This document shows, in pieces, positions 12,060 to 23,200 of a DNA stretch of 64,000 nucleotides. The translations under genes were made by a program, and so were the position numbers. The stretch is from Undaria pinnatifida. Its lineage: Eukaryota > Sar > Phaeophyceae > Laminariales > Alariaceae. Position 1 is the first letter of the stretch. Each line of letters starts with the position of its first letter. The DNA lies in NCBI GenBank assembly GCA_012845835.1, contig JABAKD010000014.1:2286501-2350500 (forward strand). Direction: 5' to 3'. A model generated the notes under the pieces. That model ran no database searches, was not told where the DNA came from, and saw only the letters and a program-made list of their open reading frames with translations.

Positions 12060-12365
12060 TTTTTTTTTTTATCCTCCGGCGGATGGGGAAAAATAAAGCT
12101 TTAGCTCACCACACTTCCGCGTATTTTCATACGCGTCGTGTGTCGACTCAGTTGCTTTCGCAGCCCAACGCTAGCTGGCGCACCTTTCGAGTCCCATTGT
12201 AGGTATAGCGTAAGCTGTCCCTATCATTGGTCCTCGTTACAACCCCGGCAGCGCAAGCTGCCGTTGTATACGGGTGCGTGTGTATGTCGACCCGGCCTGG
12301 GAAGCGTGCCCCTCATGGGTTCCGGTGCCCTTGTGTGGTCTCTCCTCATGGCTCGCGGATAGACT
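12060..12365 (+). repeat. tRNA-related SINE-like element, copy 1
   Basis: It opens with TCCTCCGGCGGATGGGG, runs through GTATTTTCATACGCGTCGTG and a tRNA-like segment (GACTCAGTTGC ... TTTCGAGTCCCA), and ends near TATGTCGACCCGGC plus about 90 bases. A full second copy is at 59785-60115; partial minus copies lie at 51285-51365 and 60720-60805. Confidence 0.65.
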
Positions 12366-12369
12366 CGAA

Positions 12370-12935
12370 AGCTTATACATTATTTTCTCTACATTGAACT
12401 CTTAAAGACAGACAAAACAGGCCTAGGCACACGGTAGCGCAAGGTAGAGCAGGTAGAGCAGGCAGAGCAGGTAGTGAAATGCGGGGCGTCCTGCTTTTTG
12501 TCCCATCATCGTCACCTAGTCCTACATTATGGCCCATCTATAATGGCCTTGACGTGAATATGACATCTACTGTCACGTGGTTTCACCTCAACCATGACAT
12601 GGTTTCACGTCGAATCTATAAACTATCTTTCTACGACGGAGGGCACTCCATTACACTAGGCCACCCTGAATAGTCGTAGATGCAAATCACCTGCAAACCA
12701 AAGGATGTCAACAAAACATCCAGAATTGGAAAGGGGATCGAAGATGCGGCTATTCAAAACAAACGAAGATGAGGCTATAGACTAGATTCCCCCACACACA
12801 CCTCGTGATTATTATGAGGCTTAAACGCCCCATTGCAAGATATACAACCCTCGTATGATTTCTGACCGGTTGAAAACTCCAGTGTTGTTGACCTTTCGGT
12901 GAGTTGTGATAACCTTTCGAGTATGTTTGTTTTAG
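12370..12935. other. Intergenic, nothing recognised
   Basis: A short AGGTAGAGCAGGTAGAGC repeat lies at 12440-12476. No gene was recognised. Confidence 0.5.
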
Positions 12936-12939
12936 GACC

Positions 12940-13105
12940 AAAACGACGCACCGAAAAAATGTCGGTCGGGTTTTGCGCGAACGAATGTCTTCGAAGCAGT
13001 CATGGCATTTGCGGGGTGGGATACTGAGCTCCTCACCACGTCAGGAGCTCAGGAAACTTCTTAGAACCCGCCGCACTCCTAGCGTGGGGTACCCCCTTTT
13101 TTTTC
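12940..13105 (+). repeat. Dispersed repeat with GTCGGTCGGGTT core, copy 1
   Basis: It matches 60840-61010 over GTCGGTCGGGTTTTGCGCG, GAGCTCCTCACCA and GAGCTCAGGAAACTTCTTAG. The GAGCTCC ... GGAGCTC pair could form a short hairpin. Confidence 0.6.
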
Positions 13106-13799
13106 ACCTGCCGGTGCTGGGCCACTCGCACGCGTGACTCTGCACCTCGACGACAAGCCACGTTATTAGACGATTTGTTTTGGAGCATCGTAGTCAGCCA
13201 TCCTATGTTGTTGGGAATTCATATCGTATCGAATGGTTGAAATACGGCACGACAGCAGGCCTAAGACAGCAAGGAGCTGCCCGGTCACTCGCTCGAGTGA
13301 CTACGAGCCATAGCTTTGGGTCTGGGCATCAAATAAATTCAATTGTGCATTCTCCGCATTCCAGCGCTCTAGTTTTTTTAGCAGCACAACGAAAACGCGA
13401 CGTACCTGGTACTCTGCTACGTTAACTAGCTGTCGAAATGTTCATTTTTTCAACAGTGTGGAGGAATAAGTAATTTTAACGGCCGCCTTAACCCCTTTTG
13501 AGCCCCCAAACCCCTCCCTAATAACTATCTTATTTCCAAGTAGTTTTTCTCCCAGAAACGTTTTTTTCCAGTTGTTGTTGTAGAAAGAGGCATTCATAAA
13601 AAAGCAAAAAAAAAAAAAAAAATGGCACAGCAAGTCTTCTTTATTTTTTCAACAGGAGGAAGGCCGCCTTCACCCCCCTTAGAGCCCCCAAGCCCCTCCC
13701 TATACTATTTCCAAGTAGTTTTGTCCCCAAAAACGGGTTTCCAGTTGCAAAGAGGCGTTAAAAAATGGCACACATCTGTAGCAAGAGTTTGGTTTTTTT

Positions 13800-14348
13800 G
13801 ACCGTGGGGGAAGAAGTAAGTAACGGCCCCGCCACAGGCGTAGAAGTCAGCTTTGTCAGCTGATGATGATAATACGAGCCGTTTCCTAACGAACGCAAAA
13901 AAATCACGAATTTTGACAGAATGAATGTATGTCGCGATTCGTGACTTACTTTTTATTATTCTGAAATGTCGAACGTTTAAAAAAATAATCACGTTTTCTG
14001 TCGAAACATTTGACATCCTGAAAAAATGTCACGTTGTCAAAAAAAAAAGCTCTTTGTGTCAGAAATCCTTACATCAATTGTTATGGGAAAATGCCCAAAC
14101 GACTCAAAAGTCCGGATTACTGACAAAAACATCACGACTCGTGAAAATGTCACTTGTTTTTGACAGGATTCCTGACATTTGTGGTGTGTTCGTTACCTGG
14201 TATTAATAGGAACGCCCCCGACTCTTTGATTTCTCTCTCCCTTCTGGTTCAACATGGCGGTGTGCCCTGAATGGTATGAGTGGTGTACACCCTCCGCTAT
14301 ACCTGCCTCCTACGACTTGCTCGCCGGGCTGGCTTGCTGTGCCCTTTT
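13800..14348. other. AT-rich intergenic DNA
   Basis: Repeated motifs such as GACATT, GTCACG and TTTGACA give a degenerate repeat texture at 13900-14180. No gene was recognised. Confidence 0.45.
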
Positions 14349-14834
14349 TTAACGCCTCTTTACAACTGGAAACCTGTTGTCGGGGACAAAACTACTTGGA
14401 AATAGTATAGGGAGGGGTTTGGGGGCTCTATTCGTACAGGCTCTTTTCATAATTACGCAAAAATTAAAGATGACACACGCGGCAAAACTCCCCCCACCTC
14501 GTCTACTACATCCTCACATACAACGCCATCAAATCCCTCAAGAGGCCGAGAAACACATGTACGAGCACGCGAATCTGCGGAAGTGATAGCTCTCGCGCCT
14601 GTCGATTCCGCCATTCGCTGCAGTGTTCTGTACCCTTTTCCCGTCTTCCGTTCTTCGATTATGGTTTTCTGCGCTGTAGCACTTTCCCTGAGGCTTTGCA
14701 GCCTCGCAGGGTAGAGGTATGGGAGTAAGTGGGTTGTGAAGAGCGGCATCTTCGAGTCATGTTCTAGACCGTGGGACCGGTGCTTCCCCGAATCATCCAT
14801 ATTTATGCATATTCGGCTCATCAGGGTGGGCTAG

Positions 14835-15095
14835 TGTTATGGTATTCCCCTGGGAGCCCAGCAAGGCGTAAGATATTATATATGGCTGGATATAAACGGG
14901 TTTCACAAGCCTTTGAAGGCATGTGCGTATAGGGAAAAGGGGATGATGATTTTGCCTCGAGGAATCGCACGCTTTTCAGTTCGTCCGTGGCGTGTGTGGA
15001 CCTAATACACGAGCTAATCTAGTACAAGCGAGTGACCAAGGTGGAACCTGCCGAGTAGAGAAATCGGCAAACGGTGGCCTGTGTTTGTAACATCT
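14835..15095 (+). repeat. Dispersed repeat, copy 1 (partner at 20055-20340)
   Basis: GGGTTTCACAAGCCTTTGAA, then AAGCGAGTGACCAAGGTGGA and CCTGTGTTTGTAAC match the second copy in the same order and spacing. No termini or coding were recognised. Confidence 0.7.
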
Positions 15096-15399
15096 CCTTA
15101 ATATCAATATACACGCACACATACACACCCACATTCGACGCAAAAAAAATGCACGACGAAAACTCTCGCCACAAGACACAACGCGACGAGACAAGACGGG
15201 AAGACACGAAGTGATGAAAAGAAAAACAGCTCGCTCGAACGGATCCGAGAACCGAATCAAACCAGTTCGACTTCGAAGAACAAAGGCAAAACGCATCGAA
15301 CACAAATGGCACCGAACCCAAACGCAACGGACCCAACGACTTAAACCGAGAAGCTTAACAGCAAAACAAATGCAACGCAACACATAACGAAACGAATCG

Positions 15400-15560
15400 G
15401 ACCTAAACGAAGCGAATCAAACCGAATCCGAACGAAACAAAAAGCAGAACACCAGAAAATAAGCAGAGAAAAATGCGACCCAAGGGAACGAAACGAAACG
15501 AAACAAACCGAATCGAAACGAAAATGATGAGACGAAACAAAACGAAACCGACGCGAACAT
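15400..15560. repeat. ACGAA-type simple-sequence DNA
   Basis: Degenerate runs of AACGAAACG and CGAATC; the same texture, more degenerate, extends back to about 15130. Confidence 0.7.
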
Positions 15561-15814
15561 ATATTTCGATCGACGGCTCACGCAGGAAAAGCCCGCATCT
15601 GCGGGGCTTCCTCCGATGGAAACCCTTCGTCAACATTCAAAATCGAAAAGTCAAAACGCCAAGCTTCATCCCACGTATTGCTCAAATCACCCCCCCCCCT
15701 CCCGTATCTTCGGAGCGTACCGAAGGAGAAACGGAAGGCGAGCTATGCACAGTGGAACCGACAACCCCTCAAGGCTACCCCCCCACACCCCTCCCTGCCG
15801 CCCTCCGCTCTCCG

Positions 15815-15975
15815 TAGGATGCAGCTCATGATTCACGGAAAAACTCACGGCGCTTCGCGTTTACTGCAAGCAACATCTGCCTGGTCGGTGAAAACCCGAC
15901 GTGCTCCCGGCATAGTAGGGATGCGAGGGTCTAAGGTCTTAAATACTGCGGCTAAGCAATAAATGCATACAACCC
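15815..15975 (+). repeat. Poly-C-tailed repeat family F
   Basis: The family reads CACGGCGCTTCGCG, then CTGCCTGGTCGGTGAAAACC, CGACGTGCTC, TAGGGATGCGAGGGTCTA, an ACTACGGC(C/T)A segment and a run of C. Other copies: 16180-16385 (+), 17450-17575 (+), 45775-45965 (-), 47565-47700 (-), 55500-55740 (+). Confidence 0.75.
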
Positions 15976-16435
15976 CCCCCTCCTACCCCCCTCCTTGCAA
16001 TTCCTGCTATTTTTATTCATATATTTTCTCCCGCGTAGCCTCTCGTATTTCTGTCCTCCCCAAGTCACCCCCCCCTCACCTCCCCCCCCCCCCCCCCCCC
16101 CCCTTTCCTTCGAAGTTCATTCAAAGCTGACATTTAATGTGCAAGAAAGTACGCACAAGGTGAGGAAGTCCGCCTCACAAGCGGCTCTTAGTAGGATGTA
16201 GCTCACCGTTCATGCGGTTCGCCGAATACCTCACGGCGCCTCGCGCTTGGTGCGTGCGATGTCTGCCTGGCCGGCGAACACCCGACGTGCTCCGTCCCGG
16301 CAATGTGGGGATGCGAGGGTATACGGTCTTCAAGACTACGGCTATGCATGAATATCGAGTACCCCCCCCCCCCCCCCCCCCCGGCCGAGACCCTCCCCAC
16401 CCCCCCCCTCGGTGATGGGGAGGGCAAAAACGCGT

Positions 16436-16866
16436 TTGACACGATACGATATCATGTCGAAAACTCGATATTGCTTTGTGTCAAAAAAATCGGGACGACA
16501 TTTCGAAGTGCGCTAATTCGATATAGCGAAAAACATAGGTTCATTACCATATATCGAAATTACCGACATACATCGGATTTCGATACTTCGCCATATCGAA
16601 GCAATCGATACGATGTATCGAACTACGTCGAAAAAATCAGTGCGCTACATCGAAGTTGGATACTTCGATCTATCTCAAAAATCCATACGAGGTACGAAAT
16701 ACTGCTTGTATCAAACTTCAATATGTCGATTATCGAAATAATGGATACGACATTTCGATATTATATTTCAAAACTGTCGATAACATATATCGATACACTG
16801 AATTTTTCCAATACATCCAAAAAAAGAAGCGATACGACATATCCATCAATATTAACAAAACAGCGA
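16436..16866. repeat. AT-rich DNA dense in ATCGA/TCGAT words
   Basis: Within about 430 bp, TCGAA, TCGAT and CGATA words recur dozens of times with no fixed period. It directly abuts the stop codon of the methyltransferase gene and so forms its 3' flank. Confidence 0.65.
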
Positions 16867-16869
16867 TCG

Positions 16870-17215
16870 TCATCTCGCCGCCTCCCCGCCTGCCCCCACC
16901 GATACCGCCTCCGCGCTTGCATCCAACTCTACCAGCGCCGACGCTCCATCATCCCCCACCGCCCCTTTTTGCTCTGCCGCGTCCCCCCCCTTTATCCCTC
17001 CGCCCCCGCCTCCCCTGTCTCCCATATCAGCGGCACCCTGGTTTTCATCTTCAGGGCTGGGGGTGATAGTGGCTGGGGGGGTTCCCTTCTCCTGCTCGGC
17101 GTCGTCAATTTTTTTTGCGGAAATTGATGACCGTTCTGCCGAATTGACCGCGGAAAATTCTTCGGGTTCCGGCGCGAGTTCTGCGGCCACCACGTAGTCG
17201 AAACCCACCTCCACC
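16870..17215 (-). CDS. Methyltransferase last exon with low-complexity tail
   Basis: It begins after CTTGCAG, completes an arginine codon, and encodes [17 protein letters not shown] followed by about 95 residues rich in Glu, Gly, Ala and Ser up to TGA at 16870-16872. The conserved part is only the first 15 or so residues; the tail looks unstructured. Confidence 0.85.
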
Positions 17216-20200
17216 CTGCAAGGTGTTTCAGGTTTCGATGGTAGGCAGGCAGGTAGGGATGAGGAAGGGGGGGAGGGGTTGATGATATGGCTAGCACGAC
17301 CATTTCCATGAAAAATAGAAGTATACAACGTACACTACGTTGCCTAAGGAACAACTTAAGCGAGAGGGAGAGAACTACAGCGGGAGAGAGGCATAGACTG
17401 TAGAGAAAGGAAAGGACGCAGAACCTATCATATCTTGATCCCCCCCCCCCCTCGGTGCAAGCAATGTCTGCCTGGTTGGTGAAAACCCGACGTGTTCCGT
17501 CCCGGCAAAGTAGGGATGCGAGGGTCTATGGTCATACGACTACGGCCATGCACAAACTGAGTACACCCCCGCCCCCTTCCCCTCCTCCTTCCCTCCACCT
17601 ATCCTGTATCATCCCCCCCCACTCCCTTCTCTCCTGAATTCGCACCTCCCTCCTCTCCTCTCGCCTTCCCCCCCACCCCCCCACCCCCCCTTTCCAAACT
17701 GATTACACCCCCCCTGGGCTGAGGGAAGATATTGGAATGGAAACGTATCCGCACGGCCCAATGGACTACGCGAAAGGCTGAAACTGCGATTTCGTGTAGG
17801 GGATCTGGATCTACCAGAAAGAAGAAAGAGATATACCAGTAGTCGGGAGGAGGACGTGGCTACGAATATGTGCCAGTGTGGCACAACAATAGAGAGTAGG
17901 ACTTACACAATAGGAGGATGTGAAATATACAAGGAAGAACGAGATGCGTCAGAGATGAGGAAATTGGACGTGTGCGACATGGAAGAGTTTGGTCGACTAG
18001 AGAGCAGCGAGAAAACGATCGCTATCCTAGGAGATAGATGGTGATCGCAGACGGCGAAACAGAACGGGGATAGGATAAGCAAACAGTTTCTATGTAGTAT
18101 ATGGAAGAAGCGTAATGAGCGCCCAAATGTTGGAGTTGTCTCTAATAGGAGTAGGAACGGTGCTCCGTCTCGAAAGGGATGCGTGGTCAATGCTCAAAGG
18201 ACTGAGGCAAGCAACAAATGTGTACGCCCCCCCCCCCCCTCTCCCCTTCCCTACCTTACTATAACCCACCCTACCCTACCCTGCCCTAACATCCCCTTCT
18301 CCCTTTGCCGGCGAGCTCCTTTTTTACCCGCCCGTCTAGATCTGAGATGTGCTTGCCCAGTGCCGCGGCTAGCTTAGGGTCCGTCACTGCAATTATCGGC
18401 AGCCTACCCTACGCTACCTTATCTTACCCTATACCCTACTCTACCCTACCGTACCGCACCCTGCCGTACACCGTACCGTACCCGATCCTACCCTACCCTA
18501 CCCCATCCCGCCGTATCCTCGCCTTCCTCCTTGCCGGCGAGAAACCTCTTGATCCGTCCGTCTAAATCTGAGATGTGCTTCTCCAGTGCCGCGGCTAGCT
18601 CGGGGTCTGTCACCGCGATTATCGGCAGCCTATTCTACGCTACTTTACCCTTCTTCTTTTCTTTTTCTTTTTTGTCCCATTTATTATCCTCGCACTACTC
18701 TCGCCCTCCCTCCCAGTAGCAACCCAGATCCGGGGTCACATAGCGGGCCCTCCTCCCCCTTCCCCACCACGGCGGTACGTGCCTTCATTTTCATCTTCAT
18801 TTTCATCATTTTTATCGTGAAAAGAACGCAGCATTTTCTTCCCTCGTCGACTCGCGTCGAATTGTGCGTACCCACGCTGCTAGGCGCTTTCAGCAGTTAA
18901 TGCTTTTTTTTGCGTTTTTGCAAATAAAGTGAAATCTCAACACGGTGGGGATCGAACTCACGGTGGGGATCGAACTCAAGCACCAAACGCTAGCAGTATT
19001 CAAGGGCAACCACTAGACCACCGGGGCGACCGGCGTTATAACCAACACCCAGCCCTATACCCTACCCGATCATGTCCTACCCTAAGCTACCTTACCGTAC
19101 CCTACACCCTCTACCCTACCGTACCCTACGGTACCGTACCCTACCCCGCCGTATCCTCACCTTCCCCCCTTGCCGGCGAGCTCGTTTTTGACCCGTCCGT
19201 CCAAATCTGAGATGTGCTTTTCCAGGGCCGCGGCTAGTTTAGGATCCGTCACTGCAATAATGGGCAGCTTGCGAGATGCAACGTCAAGCTAAAGAAAAAG
19301 AACAATGACGCCGAGTGGGTGGTGGGGAGGGCGGCAATCGAATGACTTCACACATCGGACAGATCACGATCTACAGCAGATGAACCCCTCTACAACCGAA
19401 AAAAAACGTTTTTGGTGACACTACTACTTGGGTTTAGTATAGGGAGGGGTTTGGGGGCTCCAAACGGGTTAAGGAGTTCAAACATCGGACAGATCACGAT
19501 TTAGATGAATGACTTCACAGATAGGGCAGATCACGATCTACCTGTAGATTAACTCCTTTACATCAGGAAACCCGTTTTGGTGGACAAAACTACTTGGTTT
19601 TAGTATAGGGAGGGGTTTAGGGGCTCTAAAGGGGCTAAGGAGTCCAAACATCGCACAAATCATGATTTAGATGAATGACTTCACAGATTGGACAGATCAC
19701 GATCTAGATGAACCGCTTTACAATTGAAAACCCGTTTTTGGGGACTAAATTACTTAAATTTAGTATAGGGAGGGGTTTAGGGGCTCTAAAGGGTTAATGT
19801 GTTCAAACATCGGACAGATCACAATCTAGATGAATGACTTCACAGATAGGACATATCACGATTTAGATTATCGCCTTTACAACTGGAGACCTCTTTTTGG
19901 GGACAAAATTGCTTGCATTTAGTATAGAGAGGGGTTTGGGGGCTCTAAAGGGTTAAGGAGTTCAAACATCGGTCAGATCACGATCTAGATTAATGAGTTC
20001 ACAGATCGGACAGATCACGACATCTAGATCATCTAGATCGTACACCTGTCGGCATGGTGCTATGATATTGTCCTGGGAGACATAACACGGGATATATCTA
20101 GGATACGGAAGTGGTATACAACGGGTTTCACATGCCTTTGAAGGCGTAGGCGTGTAGAGAGAAGGGGGATGATAAAATTTGCTTCATGAATTTGCCGCGC

Positions 20201-23200
20201 GTTTAGCGCTCAGTTCTATCCGTGGCCAGTAGTGGGATTATTACAAGAGCTTCTATAATACAAGTGAGTGACCAACGTGGAACCTGCCTAATAGCAAAGA
20301 GGTCTCCAAGGGGGTGGCCTGTGTCTGTAAACAGCCCCTATCTAGTAATACATAGCGTCGACGGCAAGACTATCTCACAACACCGGCATAATATGCGGTA
20401 CGGGATCTTACAGGCAAAACCCAGTATACGTATGCTAGATCATTCAGATCACACTTTTCCCACCCGGCAACATGATCTATAGGCCACACAGATGATCATA
20501 TAGACTAGGGATCCGTCAGAATCCGCCTTACGGTAGCCCCTTTTTACGAGACCCTGCCTAGTGCGGTGGGGCGGAGAGTTCCCATACATACCAACGCTCT
20601 TTGTCATATTACATCTGGCACTTTGGGGAGAACATGATTCGTTTTCTAGCAATCTACATGGCGTTTTTCAAGCGGGAGACAGTGCAGTAGCCCCTATTAA
20701 GGGATATAGGGTCCCTCATCGAGTGTTGCGTCCACCACAAGGGCCTAATGCCCTAAACGCGAGGAAATGGTGTGCAGAAATTCCTGAGTCTCCCATGTTT
20801 TTCGCTTATTTTTATAATACGGTACAGGTCCCTCTATAGAGCCGGTTGAGTAATGCCGGTTGTCGGCTGTAGTGCCTGTGAAATCGCTTGACACTTGGCA
20901 CACATGGGAACAACCAGTAGGGGCAGTATGCCGAGTAATGCCGGTTGCCGCTATAGTGCCGTTTTTTCCGGTTGGCACATACCGGCCCTATAGAGGGACC
21001 ACTGCCGTATTACCTGACGCTTGACGGTATGCTGCGCGTACAAGACGGACGTCTTCCTTGCTGAGACGAACGACGACGACAACAACAACAACAACACACG
21101 CATGATACCTGTCGCTTGACGGTGTGCTGCGCGTACAGCACGGGCATCTTCCTAGCCGAGACAACCACCATACCGGCCTTCCCCATTTGCCGAGTTATCC
21201 ACTCCAAGGGGTACTCCCTGCGGCAGCACAACAAACGGTGAAAAACAAAACTAAGCAAAAGCAAAAAATCTGGGATAAAAGATGTCTACTGCTGCAGTTA
21301 TAGTTACTATACACTCCAAGGGGTACATTCCCTGCCGCGGCACAGCTCACAAAAACAGATCGCACAAAATAAAACAGAAGAGGGGGGGGAAGACGAAAAC
21401 GGAAAAAAAAAAAGTAGCCGTGACTCCTACCAAAATACTCTGAGACGCAGATGAACTTTGACGGTGCGCGGCTACTGATTTATGTATACATAGTCAAACG
21501 CAGTTGTTTACACGTGTATCCGTGCCAAAGTACGACCAAAAACACGGTGAAACACGCGTAATTGCTTATTACCAGAGTACGTACAAAGTTTGACGGTACG
21601 CGGCTTAAGTCATTTCGACGGTACCCGATTTGAAGAGAAACCCACTCTAAGAGGTATTCCCTGCAGCGCCAAAGAGGCAAAAACACAACACGACACAAAA
21701 AGTCTGCTTCGCGAGTTGGTTCGAGCCGACCCCAAGTGAATTTTCGTGTGAAAAAACAAATACTTGCAGAAGAAAGCGCGTACGCAGCGTGCGCATCCTA
21801 TGCGCAAATCCGATGGGGGTCAACGAAGAAACAAAAATCTTGCGATAGAAATGACGGCATGCGCCGTCGTGGCGGGGGGCGAGTTAGTAGTGCCTGCTAT
21901 GTGACCCGTGACCTGTGATACGAAAAGAGAAGGGAGCTGGAGCCAAAAAAAAAGCAAAAACACGATGTAGACGGGATGGGGAAAAACAATAAAAGAAAAC
22001 CTGACCCACCGGTACGGACGGTGACCAGCGAGAAGAATACAGGAGTCACGGAGACGCGCCGCCTCACACACCAGTTCCGCCGCACCGCCTGCCAGAGCCG
22101 TGGAAAACCAACCGTGGCCGCCACCACCACGCCAGCAAAGAAAAAACGCATCAGACCAAGACGTGAAAAATCGTGCAGTTTACCCAGGTTTTATTAGTGG
22201 CACAAAGAAGAGTGATTGACCTACCTGGTATATCCTCCATGAGGACCCGAGCAACCCGCAGCACGCACGACCCATCAAACATCAAACGGTGTTCGCAAAG
22301 ATGAATTTCAACTACCTTCTCGATCTCGCCGCAAGGTGTCTTTTTCAGTTTTACATGAAAACAAGTACGTCCTTGTACAGAAAAAAAGGCAAAATATCAA
22401 CATGCGCAGGGTGAGACAGAACCAACACTACCATGATACTGCTGTAGTCAAACAATTGAGCCCCCCCCCAAAAAAAATAAAGTTAGAAGAAGCAAAACCA
22501 AAACATGCGTGGGATCAGCAGAGAGCAACAAAATTAATTTTTCAAGAGTAGTCTCGACACAAGGGACAGAGGCCTCGGCGTGCGCTACACTATAACACTT
22601 CGGCAAGTGGATGGCACTGTTACTCAACCGACGAGCATAAACCAAGATACCCGAAGCCGCTGCAGCTCTAGCAAAAGCTGCTGCAGCATTAGCCCTTTCA
22701 GCACCGCAGTCCCGACAGGGGGACACAACACTTGGAATTAGACTACGAAACAAAAATGGGAGTTGGAAAAGGGTTAAAACAATGTGTCAAATATTGAGGA
22801 AGACTAATGTTAGTCTGTCGGTAATACATTAGTTCACACATCGAACAGATCAGATCCCTCTTGATTTAGAACATGTCTTCCAGGGCAGATATGTCCCTGG
22901 TCTATATATGATCTGCATGACCTATAGATCATGTTGTTGGGTAAGAGCCGTGTGATCTGAACGATCTAGCACATGGTTCTTGGGTTGGATATGTACTGTT
23001 CAGATCCGGGATCTAGTATGTTCTGGATATCTACTACAGATATAGGGTCTACATCATCTAGATCGTGATCTGCTCGATGTGGGAGTCGTATGATCTGTAT
23101 GATCTAGGACATGTTTCCTGGGTTGTCATGTTGCCGGGGTAAGAGTCGGATGATCTGAACGATCCAGCACATGTTTCCTGGGTTGGACGTGTATTGCCAG

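Noticed and set aside
18950-19036. Functional tRNA gene
   Set aside because: A and B boxes are present, but the acceptor stem does not pair and the B-box end is duplicated; treated as a tRNA-derived repeat.
19340-20060. Regular repeats with a constant core and varying sequence between, CRISPR-like at first sight
   Set aside because: The units are about 168 bp, the spacers are also repeated, and this is a eukaryotic intron.
22448-22753. Minus-strand frame of 101 codons inside the methyltransferase intron between exons D and E
   Set aside because: Exons D and E join directly in frame with a sensible protein, and this stretch has no matching splice phase.
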